The notes under the pieces: generated by a model
Database searches by the model: none
What the model saw: only the letters and a program-made list of their open reading frames with translations
Told to the model about the DNA's origin: nothing
Translations under genes and position numbers: made by a program
In this document: one piece after another, positions 56,460 to 64,000 of the stretch
Numbering within the stretch: position 1 is the stretch's first letter
Layout of the letters: each line of letters starts with the position of its first letter
Source of the DNA: Ehrlichia sp028752135
Lineage (GTDB): Bacteria > Pseudomonadota > Alphaproteobacteria > Rickettsiales > Anaplasmataceae
Assembly (NCBI GenBank): GCA_028752135.1
Contig: CP082782.1
Coordinates: 248,001 to 312,000, forward strand
DNA length: 64,000 nucleotides
Direction: 5' to 3'

Positions 56460-56849
56460 ATGATATATAATATAAGTAAATATCTTATAGGAAGAATGCT
56501 TTTATTGCTAACATTGATAATATTTTGTGCTGTGCCAAATGTTGGTGATACTGCTCCTGGTAGTTCTGCTGCTCCTGCTGGAGGTAAAGGATATGATACG
56601 GTCACTACAGTAATATGTAACGTTGTAGTGTTTGTACAGAAATTAGGTCTTCCTATTATGACCGGGGTAATACTTGGATCAAGTATTATGGCGATATTTG
56701 GAAGGTTGCCATGGCCAGCAATAGTAATGTTAGTTGTATTTACAGCAATATTTTTTGGAGCAGGGAAATTAATTACTAAATTTGCTGGTGGAATAAATAA
56801 TCTTGATGCTGATCAATTTGATTGTGCAAACATATCAACAAACAAATAA
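56460..56849 (+). CDS. virB2: VirB2 pilin, copy 1
   Basis: Pilin-like subunit of the type IV secretion system. ATG at 56460 has GAGGGA about six bases upstream; a TTG six bases earlier is less likely. The 129-residue precursor has a signal peptide to about residue 30, then a mature chain starting in a Gly/Ala/Ser/Pro-rich stretch. Next comes the invariant core of all copies, with ICNV, FVQKLGLPIMTGVILGSSIM and RLPWPAIVMLVVFTAIFFGAG forming two membrane helices around a short loop. The tail has a single Cys, FDCANIS. The most distant copy of the array and separated from the others by 1.2 kb. Confidence 0.9.
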   Translation: MIYNISKYLIGRMLLLLTLIIFCAVPNVGDTAPGSSAAPAGGKGYDTVTTVICNVVVFVQKLGLPIMTGVILGSSIMAIFGRLPWPAIVMLVVFTAIFFGAGKLITKFAGGINNLDADQFDCANISTNK

Positions 56850-58041
56850 TTAATAGTGCAATGAAAATGAAATCTTGTTATGTTTTTATTCAAAAAATAC
56901 ATTTGTACAGTAGTTTGGTAAATGAATGAACTTAACGCTTATGATAGTCAGTTATACTTCAAGTGTGAAATCTTATATATGTGGTATCTTTGAGTATAGC
57001 TGACTTAAGCTGTCCCTTTTATTTGTTAATTAGAGAAACCATGTCATTGTATCTATTCTATAAATCAATTAATATAAAATAGGTAAGCAACTAGTTTTAT
57101 AAATTTAAGAACAATCCTAAAATATGATTTAAAATACCTATTCTTTGAAATTACTTAAATATGCCAATTAGTTATTTAGGTTTATAGTAATGTAGGTATA
57201 CATTTATAGTTTTTCACAGTTATTCAAGCATCTTATTTTAAGTATAGGATTGAATGAGAAGTATGGTACTCTGTTAAAAATATAGTAGTGTTTATAAAAG
57301 CTCAGTAAGAACCTTTGAATTTCTAAGATTTTTATTATAGAACTTTAGACTATTTCTAGTTTTTATAGGTAGTATTTTACAATTAATATCTGTAAAATAG
57401 TTGTATCAACTTACATTATTGCTTTTAAATATTAATTCGGTTGGCAATTTTTGAAATTTCCTTATATATGCAATTAATTATTATGGAATTACATATTAAT
57501 AACCTTATTTAGATTTTCAACATTCTAATAGCCTAAAAATACTGAGCAGTTTTTTTACAACTGTAAGTAGTAAGATATAACATTATCGATTTATAGTATA
57601 TTAATTATTTTATGTTGTACTATGTCTACTTATACAATAATAGGTTTATATAGTGTGTGTAAATTCTTCTTATAACTCACATATTTTAAATATTGTCTTT
57701 TTTGATAGGAGGTGAGTATTCAATAGAAAGGAAAAAGCTTTTGTTAATTAGTGTACTTTTTGTTGTATTCAAGGCATTTAGTTGTTGGATAAATTTGTTA
57801 TGAATCTACTGAATATATCAAAATATAGTAGCTAGAATAAATGATTATTGATTAGTAAGAGGGTCAATGTAGTATTTTTGGACCTTTATACTATATTTGA
57901 TATGATTAGTTTTTTTAATAATGCACTAGAAGTCTTCTCAATGAGGGTTATATTCATCAACATTGCTGAAAGACAGTAGAATGTTACATTAGCAAAAGAA
58001 AAAAGTTTAAGCTGAGTGTGCTTTATTGAGGTATATACAAG
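56850..58041. other. 1.2 kb gap inside the virB2 array
   Basis: No intact gene. It contains a 9-base inverted repeat (TATTTTACA at 57373-57381, TGTAAAATA at 57391-57399) and a remnant leader sequence at 57706-57800. Confidence 0.5.
57706..57800 (+). pseudogene. Possible relic of a secreted-protein gene
   Basis: A perfect AGGAGGTGAG at 57708-57717 is followed by a frame reading IERKKLLLISVLFVVFKAF, which looks like a signal peptide, but it begins with ATA rather than ATG and ends after 26 codons. No virB2 core follows. May be the remains of another pilin or small exported protein gene. Confidence 0.3.
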
Positions 58042-58066
58042 ATGAAAGTAGTTTTAGTACTTTTTT

Positions 58067-58372
58067 ATGATGATGTTTACTAGTATAATTCCAACACAAG
58101 GTATTGGAGGAACGGAGCGAAATACTAATGGAGATAAACCAGTAGAACAAGTTATATGTAATGTTATAAAATTTGTACAAAAGTTAGGGTTGCCAATTAT
58201 GACAGGAGTAATACTTGGGTCAAGTATTATGGCAATATTTGGAAGGTTGCCATGGCCAGCAATAGTAATGCTGGTTGTGTTTACAGCAATATTCTTTGGA
58301 GCTGGGAAATTAATTACAAAATTTGCTAATGGAGTTAATGATACAAACGAGAGTACCCAAGTATGTAACTAG
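58067..58372 (+). CDS. virB2: VirB2 pilin, copy 2, leader probably frameshifted
   Basis: The invariant pilin core and a one-Cys tail (STQVCN) are complete. The signal peptide is broken: ATG at 58042, after a GAGG, opens MKVVLVLF and then runs off frame at the T6 tract 58061-58066. With five T the reading would be MKVVLVLFMMMFTSIIPTQG, a normal leader. The frame as it stands can start only at ATG 58067, giving a shortened, weakly hydrophobic leader of about 10 residues. 101 residues from there. Could be silent, or expressed after slippage. Confidence 0.75.
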   Translation: MMMFTSIIPTQGIGGTERNTNGDKPVEQVICNVIKFVQKLGLPIMTGVILGSSIMAIFGRLPWPAIVMLVVFTAIFFGAGKLITKFANGVNDTNESTQVCN

Positions 58373-58573
58373 TATATTTACATCTATGCTTGAGGTAAAT
58401 CAATTTTTCCAAGAAAGTTTTTCTGATGTGTTAGTGGAATAATTGTGCAGCAAGTTATTTTCTAGTAATGGTGGTGTGTAAGTGTTTATATAATGTTATA
58501 TCTATACCTTTTAAGTTGTGAGTTTTACAAGTATAAAACAAGTTATGGTTAATGAAATTTGAGTGTAAATTTT

Positions 58574-58921
58574 ATGTTAAGAACAATTCTGAAATTTTTT
58601 CCTATTGTAGTATTTGTTGTTGGTATCATATTTACTTTTTCTTCAAATGCTACTGAAGATGTTAAACAAACTTCTGCTGCTGCTGAACCAGTAGAGAAGG
58701 TTATATGTAATGTTATAAAATTTGTACAAAACTTAGGGTTGCCAATTATGACAGGAGTAATACTTGGGTCAAGTATTATGGCGATATTTGGAAAATTACC
58801 GTGGCCAGCGATAGTAATGCTGGTTGTATTTACAGCAATATTCTTTGGAGCAGGTAAGTTAATTACAAAATTTGTTGATGGAATTAATAGTGAAATAACT
58901 GAAGGGCAAAATTGCACTTAG
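58574..58921 (+). CDS. virB2: VirB2 pilin, copy 3
   Basis: Intact 115-residue pilin precursor from ATG 58574; a TTG at 58559 in frame is less likely. Signal peptide LRTILKFFPIVVFVVGIIFT to about SSNA-TE, then a short variable mature N terminus (DVKQTSAAAEPVEK), the invariant core with ICNV and KLPWPAIVML, and a tail ending EGQNCT. Differs from the other copies by FVQNLG in place of FVQKLG. Confidence 0.88.
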   Translation: MLRTILKFFPIVVFVVGIIFTFSSNATEDVKQTSAAAEPVEKVICNVIKFVQNLGLPIMTGVILGSSIMAIFGKLPWPAIVMLVVFTAIFFGAGKLITKFVDGINSEITEGQNCT

Positions 58922-58964
58922 TTAATACAGTATAAAAGTTTAACAAATTTATGGTAAGAATTTT

Positions 58965-59326
58965 ATGTTGCGAACTATTTTAATTTTTACCTTGTTATAG
59001 GGTTTAAAACTTAATTTCAACACCTTTTTTTGAAGTATATGCTGCTTCTTACAACAAAGTACTACTAATAATGATAATTTAGTAGAAAGGTAATTGTGTA
59101 ATGTCATATTATTTGTACAAAAATTAGGATTACTGATTATGACGTAGGTAATACTTGGATTAAGTATTATGGCAATATCCGAAAGATTACCATAGTTAAA
59201 TAGTAATGTTGGTTGTATTTGCAGCAATATTCTTTGGTGCAGGAAATTAAATAGCAAAGTTAACAAATGGGATGAGTGGTCTTAACGGAAATTTTGATTG
59301 TACTGCAATTATTGAAAAGATTAAGC
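58965..59326 (+). pseudogene. virB2: VirB2 copy 4, decayed
   Basis: Starts MLRTILIFTLL and stops after 11 codons, so it is closest to copy 3. Core segments remain recognisable (LFVQKLG, then LGLSIMAIS, then VVFAAIFFGAG) but are broken by frameshifts and by stops such as TAG in GACGTAG and CCATAG. The tail still encodes FDCTAI. Too many lesions for any single slippage event to restore it. Confidence 0.9.
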
Positions 59327-59359
59327 GATCAAGTTATTATTTACTTTTAGGTGTATAAT
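59327..59359 (+). repeat. Array leader repeat, before copy 5
   Basis: GTTATTATTTACTTTTAGGT and the bases up to the start codon match the leaders before copies 7 and 8. It carries the ribosome binding site AGGTGT, so the copies were duplicated together with their leaders. Confidence 0.7.
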
Positions 59360-59726
59360 ATGTTAAAATCTGGCTTAGTACTGTTTTTTTGTTGTAGGTT
59401 TTATAAGTGTTATTTCTGCAAGTACTGCATCAAATTCAAGTGTTTCAACTCCTACAATAGAGATAAATCAGTAGAGAAGGTTATGTGCAATGTTATATTG
59501 TTTGTACAAAAGCTAGGACTACCAGTTATGACAAGAATAATACTTGGATTAAGTATTATGTAATATTTGGTAAGCTGCCATGGCTGGAATAGTAGTACTA
59601 ATTGTATTTACAGCAATGTTTTTTGGAGCAGGTAAGTTGATGAATAAATTTGCTAATGGAGTAAATAGTGATGCAAAAAATTTTGATTGTACTGCAATTG
59701 TTAATAAAAATAGTATAAAGGTTTGA
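59360..59726 (+). pseudogene. virB2: VirB2 copy 5, decayed
   Basis: Opens MLKSGLVLFF, then at a T7 tract (59384-59390) leaves the pilin frame, returns before DKSVEKVMCNVILFVQKLG, and meets a stop in the core (ATTATGTAATAT at about 59557). A further deletion lies in the PWPA segment (59580). The rest still encodes VFTAMFFGAGKLMNKFANG and FDCTAIV. It is a close relative of copies 6 and 8. Confidence 0.9.
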
Positions 59727-59762
59727 GTTATCAATTTATTGTTTCTTTCATAGGTATCTAAT
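59726..59762 (+). repeat. Array leader repeat, before copy 6
   Basis: AGTTATCAATTTATTGTTTC and CATAGGTATCTAAT before the ATG are a diverged form of the leader before copies 5, 7 and 8. Confidence 0.5.
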
Positions 59763-60119
59763 ATGTCAAAATTTGTTTTAGTATTATTTTTTATGGTTGT
59801 AAGTTTTATTTCTGTAAGTGTTATAGCAGATTCAAATAGTACAACTACTACAACAGAAGATAAATCAGTAGAAAAGGTTATGTGTAATGTCATATTGTTT
59901 GTACAAAAATTAGGGTTACCAATTATGACAGGAGTAATACTTGGTTCAAGTATTATGGCAATATTTGGTAAGCTACCATGGCCAGCGATAGTAATGCTAG
60001 TTGTATTTACAGCCATATTTTTTGGGGCAGGCAAATTGTTGAGCAAGTTTGCTGGAGGAGTGAATGCTGATGCAGATAAGTTTGATTGTTCTACAGTTGT
60101 TAGTGGCAACGGGAAGTAG
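59763..60119 (+). CDS. virB2: VirB2 pilin, copy 6
   Basis: Intact 118-residue precursor. Signal peptide MSKFVLVLFFMVVSFISVS with cleavage near VIA-DS, short mature N terminus SNSTTTTTEDKSVEK, invariant core beginning MCNVILFVQKLG, and tail DADKFDCSTVVSGNGK. The T tract in its leader is six long (59787-59792), which keeps the frame. The full core includes KLPWPAIVMLVVFTAIFFGAG. Confidence 0.92.
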   Translation: MSKFVLVLFFMVVSFISVSVIADSNSTTTTTEDKSVEKVMCNVILFVQKLGLPIMTGVILGSSIMAIFGKLPWPAIVMLVVFTAIFFGAGKLLSKFAGGVNADADKFDCSTVVSGNGK

Positions 60120-60128
60120 TTAAAATTT

Positions 60129-60163
60129 AAGCTATTAATTATTATTTGATTTTAGGTGTGAAA
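60129..60163 (+). repeat. Array leader repeat, before copy 7
   Basis: AGCTATTAATTATTATTTGA then TTTTAGGTGTGAAA, almost identical to the sequence before copy 8. Confidence 0.75.
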
Positions 60164-60520
60164 ATGTCAAGGTTTGTTTTAGTGTTATTTTTTTCTAGTT
60201 GTAAACTTTGTGAGTGTTGTATCTGAAGGTACTGTAAGTGGTGCGACTTCTCAACCTGACAATGATGCAGTAACAAAAGTTATATGTAACGTTATAGTAT
60301 TTGTGCAAAAGTTAGGATTACCAATTATGACAGGAGTAATACTTGGATCGAGTATTATGGCGATATTTGGTAGATTACCATGGCCAGCAATAGTAATGCT
60401 GGTTGTGTTTACAGCAATATTTTTGGAGCAGGTAAGTTGTTGAGCAAGTTTGCTAGTGGGGTGAATGAAAATGCAAATAACTTTGATTGTGCTACAGTTG
60501 TTGGTAACAGTGTAAAATAG
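60164..60520 (+). pseudogene. virB2: VirB2 copy 7, two homopolymer frameshifts
   Basis: Nearly identical to copy 8 but for two tract-length changes. In the leader, T7 at 60188-60194 replaces T6 and throws the frame so that the signal peptide is not joined to the pilin. In the core, T5 at 60420-60424 replaces T6 and shifts the last third (expected FFGAGKLLSKFASGVN) out of frame. All other codons are pilin-like, including ICNVIVFVQKLG and the FDCATVV tail. Either freshly inactivated, phase-variable, or a sequence error. Confidence 0.85.
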
Positions 60521-60529
60521 TATGAAAGT

Positions 60530-60566
60530 TTATGCTATCAGTTATTATTTGATTTTAGGTGTGTAA
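60530..60566 (+). repeat. Array leader repeat, before copy 8
   Basis: TATGCTATCAGTTATTATTT then GATTTTAGGTGTGTAA before the ATG; carries AGGTGT as ribosome binding site. Confidence 0.75.
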
Positions 60567-60923
60567 ATGTCAAGGTTTGTTTTAGTGTTATTTTTTCTAG
60601 TTGTAAGCTTTATAAGTGTTATTTCTGCAAGTGTTGCAGGAGGTTCAGGGGGAGCTGCTACAACAGAAGATAAATCGGTAGAAAAGGTTATATGTAATGT
60701 CATATTGTTTGTACAAAAATTAGGATTACCGATTATGACAGGAGTAATACTTGGGTCGAGTATTATGGCGATATTTGGTAAGCTGCCATGGCCAGCAATA
60801 GTAATGCTGGTTGTATTTACAGCAATATTTTTTGGAGCAGGAAAATTAATAGCAAAGTTTGCAAATGGTGTGAATGGTGTTGAGGGGAATTTTGATTGTA
60901 CTACAATTGCTAGTGGGAATTAA
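60567..60923 (+). CDS. virB2: VirB2 pilin, copy 8
   Basis: Intact 118-residue precursor. Signal peptide MSRFVLVLFFLVVSFISVIS with cleavage near SVA-GG, mature N terminus GSGGAATTEDKSVEK, invariant core beginning ICNVILFVQKLG, and tail VEGNFDCTTIASGN. Leader T tract is six (60591-60596) and core T tract six (60828-60833), both in frame. Last copy before the 715-base gap to virB4. Confidence 0.92.
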   Translation: MSRFVLVLFFLVVSFISVISASVAGGSGGAATTEDKSVEKVICNVILFVQKLGLPIMTGVILGSSIMAIFGKLPWPAIVMLVVFTAIFFGAGKLIAKFANGVNGVEGNFDCTTIASGN

Positions 60924-61638
60924 TTTCTCAGTTTGCGTAATTTATAATGACTTTTTTAATAATCTAAATAAGTTCCTAAGGCATATTTTGATTTTAGTAT
61001 AAAGTGATAGTAATAATTCAGTATTGTTGAATGAAAATTGAGATTATGAGGTATGTTGGGTACTGCAATAAAACTTAAGTGTGTATTTTGTCTTTAAATA
61101 AGCTTATTAAGCAGAATAATTCATAACTAACATAAAAAATTGTGTGGGAATGTGATTTTAGTTTTGAAAGTTTTCAATATTTTCTAAATTAAAAATCTTC
61201 CGTCATTATATAACCTATCATTTGTATGTTTGTTTTTATCAGATGCGAATATTTATGATATATAACTTATTTTTTTGAGTGCTTATATAAATGAGTTGCT
61301 TTATTGATATATTATTTTAATTGTGTAATTGCTCAAAACATATAATTTGTATTTTGGTTATTTAATGTTATAAACAAACTTTAGTGTAGTGCTGATTTTG
61401 GTTTGTTGATAGTATTAAATTTATTTCTGTCACTATTCTATATGGAGTTAGTGTCGGATTGGTTGCTCTACATATCACAATTTGGTAGCTTTGTTGTCTG
61501 TTTATTTAAAATTTAGCATAAAGAAAATGTTAATTTTCTATTTAGATAATAGTAATTAAGCAGATATTATCTATATATATGTTAGTTTTGATATGTATGT
61601 TTGCGTAAATATTGTAGGGTTAAATAAGGGTTTTCTCT
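60924..61638. other. Gap between virB2 array and virB4
   Basis: About 715 bases with no gene or repeat recognised; may contain a separate promoter for virB4. Confidence 0.4.
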
Positions 61639-63183
61639 ATGTCTTTTACTAAAGAAATGGCTGCTCATTCTTCTGATATGAATAATCTCTCTGCAAAGAA
61701 ATACGACCATAACTTTAATAAAGGGGACTTTGTTCCTGGCGCTTGTCATTATGATGAAAATACGATATTGAATAAAAATGGCGAACTTGTACAAATAATA
61801 AAAATAGAAGATTATGTGCTTACTAGTCATGTTGAAAGCAATGATCTAAGAACAGCTGTCCGTAATAGTATAATTAATAGTATTAAAGTACCTGAAGTTT
61901 CTTTTTGGATATATACAGTAAGAAAACCACATAAGTTTGATTTGATACAAAAAAACACACATGATGTTTCTGATGTTTTGAATGATGCTCATGTTCAAAA
62001 TATAAGTGATCGTGTTACATACATTAATGAGTTATATATTGCAGTGGTAACGCATCATTTACCTGAGAATATAAGGGGTATTTTAGGTGCATTATCGTTT
62101 TCTTATGTTAAGATGAAACATAAGGATTTTCTGAGAAACAAAGTAGTAAAACTAAATAGTATTACTTCAAATATTTTAGACAGTCTGAAGGGTTTTGAAG
62201 TAAAAAAGTTAGGGTTGGTAGTTAACGATGGAGGAAAAATAAGGTCGGAATTAATAGAGTTTTTTTATTATCTCACTATGATGCATAACAAAGAATGTCT
62301 ACTTGATATGGATGATATTTCTAGTATATGTAGTAATTCTGATATTACTATGGGGTTTAATACGTTTAAAGTTTCAAGTGAAGGTGTTCAAAAATTTGGA
62401 GCAATATTAGCAATCAAAGATTATCAGGATTCACCATTGGAAGCAGTAGATGATTGTCTACAGCAAGATTACGAATTTATGATAGTTGAGGTTATAAAAT
62501 TTACAAAAGGTAAAAATGTATTAAAGTTTTTTCAAAAACAAGCTAAATTTCTAGAATTTAGTAGTGATGATGAATTAAAAAGGATATCTAATGTAGATGA
62601 GTTTATATCAACCGATATAAATTCTTGTTTAAATTTTTGTGAACGTAAAATTGATTTTGTAATAATAGCAGATACACTACCACAACTTCATAGTAATGTA
62701 GATAAAATTGTATCTTCGTTATCATCTCTTGGAATTGTTTGTGTGAGATGTGATTTAACTATGGAAGATGATTTTTGGTCACATCTACCTGGAAATTTTC
62801 CTCATGTTTTGAATGTTAGATATACTTTAATACAATATTCATGTGCATTTGCTTTGTTACATCATTTCCCTTCAGGAACATTGCAGGGTAATAAATGGGG
62901 ATATGCAGTCACTATGTTTTTCTCGACTAAAGGTAGGCCTTATTTTTTCAGTTTTCATGTTGGAGATAAAGGTCATACTTTAATGGTTGGTAGTCCTCAG
63001 TCTTCGGTTACTTCACTTTTGAATTTTTTATTATCAGAATCTAGGAAATTAAATACAAGAATTGTTTTGTTAGATTATACTGGAAAATCTATTATTTTTG
63101 TTAAAGCTATTAATGGAAAGTATTATAGGGCAGATCATAGATCTGATTATCAAGAACTTTCATTTAATTTTTTTCCAGGTTGA
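61639..63183 (+). CDS. virB4: VirB4 secretion ATPase paralogue, N-terminal part (frame stops early)
   Basis: First 514 residues of a VirB4 ATPase. The N-terminal VirB4 domain is clear: ENIRGILGALSFS near 143 and, later, GNKWGYAVTMFFSTKGRPYFFSFH. The Walker A position reads G451-SPQSSVTS-459 in GHTLMVGSPQSSVTS, with the essential Lys replaced by Val and the following Thr kept, so ATP binding by the normal P-loop is doubtful. The frame ends after NFFPG at a T7 tract (63168-63174), and the remaining VirB4 sequence continues in the next frame. Downstream of virB2, as in the virB2-virB4-2 clusters of Ehrlichia and Anaplasma. Confidence 0.9.
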   Translation: MSFTKEMAAHSSDMNNLSAKKYDHNFNKGDFVPGACHYDENTILNKNGELVQIIKIEDYVLTSHVESNDLRTAVRNSIINSIKVPEVSFWIYTVRKPHKFDLIQKNTHDVSDVLNDAHVQNISDRVTYINELYIAVVTHHLPENIRGILGALSFSYVKMKHKDFLRNKVVKLNSITSNILDSLKGFEVKKLGLVVNDGGKIRSELIEFFYYLTMMHNKECLLDMDDISSICSNSDITMGFNTFKVSSEGVQKFGAILAIKDYQDSPLEAVDDCLQQDYEFMIVEVIKFTKGKNVLKFFQKQAKFLEFSSDDELKRISNVDEFISTDINSCLNFCERKIDFVIIADTLPQLHSNVDKIVSSLSSLGIVCVRCDLTMEDDFWSHLPGNFPHVLNVRYTLIQYSCAFALLHHFPSGTLQGNKWGYAVTMFFSTKGRPYFFSFHVGDKGHTLMVGSPQSSVTSLLNFLLSESRKLNTRIVLLDYTGKSIIFVKAINGKYYRADHRSDYQELSFNFFPG

Positions 63184-64000
63184 GGATAGTACTATCAATC
63201 GTAAAATAGTTACTGGTATTTTACAAAGGATGCTAAATATAAAGCAGATTCCTGAAGATATAAATAATGCAATAGATGAAATAGTAAATCATCTGTTTGC
63301 TTTGCCAATTGAATCTAGGACTATAGATAGTATTGCTGATCGTATTGGTATGTTAGGTAAAAATGCTAGCCAATGGGTAGATGATGGGGAATTTGCGCAC
63401 TTATTGAAGGAAGGAGCCAATGTTGATTGGCATGCAAAGGTTCTTGGATTAAATGTTGGTGTATTATTTTCTAAGCCTCAATGTGCTTCTGTGCTTATTT
63501 ATTACTTCTTATATGCATTAATTAATTATCTTGATGGATCACCTACAGTGTTAGTAATAGATGAAGCATGGATTCTAGATTATGTTTTCACAAATGATAA
63601 GGAGCTTGATGATTGGATTGAGGAAATGAACAAATTGAATGTGGTAGTTGTCTTTGCAGGTGAAAATATCCCAGCTATTGTTTCTAGTAATGTTATTTGT
63701 AGATTTAACAAATATGTTGAAACACAAATTTTTATGCCAAATTCTGTATCAACTAGTAAGCTATATATGAAAGCTTTTAATCTTTCAAAATCAGAATGTA
63801 ATACTATGTTTCAAATGCCATCTCAAGAGGGATATTTCTTTGTAAAACAGAATAATGCTTCGATAGTATTATCATTCAATTTACCAGATATACCAGAAAC
63901 TAATGTTCTTTCTGCTAATAAAGAGACAATTCGATATATGTATGAATCTATTAATAGTCATGGAGATGATATAAAAGAGTGGTTGCCTGTGTTCTATAAG
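63176..64000 (+). CDS. virB4: VirB4 secretion ATPase paralogue, C-terminal part (partial)
   Basis: Continues VirB4 in frame +1 relative to the part before it: QVEDSTINRKIVTGIL, then a Walker B TVLVIDEAW at about 63548-63574, followed by NKLNVVVVFAGENIPAIVSS, SVSTSKLYMKAF and QEGYFFVKQNN. Joining the parts at a tract of six T instead of seven gives unbroken NFFQVEDS. It runs off the window near its expected end. Walker B carries the catalytic Glu even though Walker A is degenerate. Confidence 0.88.

Noticed and set aside
57373..57399. 9-base inverted repeat as a terminator
   Set aside because: No T run after the stem and no gene ends close by.
58965..59726. VirB2 copies 4 and 5 as slippage-rescued genes
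   Set aside because: Several stops and shifts each; one tract-length change could not restore either.
59549..60109. Minus-strand frame of 186 codons in the virB2 array
   Set aside because: Antisense to VirB2 copies 5 and 6; it repeats because the pilin core repeats.
1..64000. CRISPR array, insertion sequence or prophage
   Set aside because: No regular short repeat-spacer pattern, transposase or phage gene was seen on either strand.

Overview
The window looks like chromosome from an Ehrlichia species (Anaplasmataceae, Rickettsiales). The base composition is very AT-rich and coding density is low, with many gaps of 400-1200 bp. Diagnostic genes include the VirB2/VirB4 type IV secretion cluster, ATP synthase a/c/b'/b genes set apart from an F1 operon, SURF1 and Cox11 assembly factors, an NDUFS6-like zinc finger protein, and a skp-fabZ pair with no lpx genes between or beside them. 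Decaying tandem copies of gene ends resemble what is known of E. ruminantium, but the species is not proven by this window. No rRNA, CRISPR array or insertion sequence was found; the only tRNA seen is tRNA-Ser(GGA).

Layout. 1-5.1 kb: frameshifted end of pyrE, a MoeB/ThiF-type activating enzyme, secD, a 55-residue zinc finger protein and a large membrane protein. 5.6-8.2 kb: an unknown 305-residue protein, lgt and a doubtful small ORF. 9.1-12.4 kb: ftsH-tilS and tRNA-Ser on the minus strand. 13-16.6 kb: a TrkH-type K+ transporter and ftsA. 17-19 kb: atpB-atpE-atpF'-atpF on the minus strand. 19.6-26.8 kb: a glycerol-1-phosphate dehydrogenase homologue, a long secreted pentapeptide-repeat protein, SURF1, a divergent heme-copper oxidase subunit I and pgsA. 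27.8-33.9 kb: purH, fabZ, skp, bamA and rseP on the minus strand, with mosaic purH fragments beside purH. 34-45 kb: sdhE, a DsbD-like protein, a DacF-like protein with two degraded active-site motifs, a gamma-carbonic-anhydrase-like protein, an orphan lipoyl-like domain, sucB, map-prmC, grx and ribF-lspA. 45-55.6 kb: a membrane protein, an active/inactive M16 protease pair, and hflK-hflC-degP-lolA-rnc-ctaG. 56.4-64 kb: an array of eight virB2 pilin copies followed by virB4.

How the genes fit together. Much of the window serves the envelope: SecD, BamA, Skp, LolA, DegP, RseP, HflKC, FtsH, Lgt and LspA form a nearly complete export, outer-membrane assembly and quality-control set. Others serve respiration: ATP synthase Fo, SURF1, Cox11, SdhE, SucB and the NDUFS6-like protein. 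The virB2-virB4 locus belongs to the host-interaction secretion system.

The most notable pattern is interruption of otherwise well-conserved genes at A/T homopolymers: hflK at T7 (A7 on its own strand), virB4 at T7, virB2 copies at T5/T6/T7, and pyrE at A3. Either the sequence carries homopolymer-length errors, or these are real lesions that might be bypassed by slippage or switch on and off. The second pattern is partial duplication of gene ends followed by decay (virB2, purH, the pentapeptide gene, the zinc finger gene). The third is loss of catalytic residues while the fold is kept (DacF, VirB4 Walker A, lipoyl domain, M16 partner).
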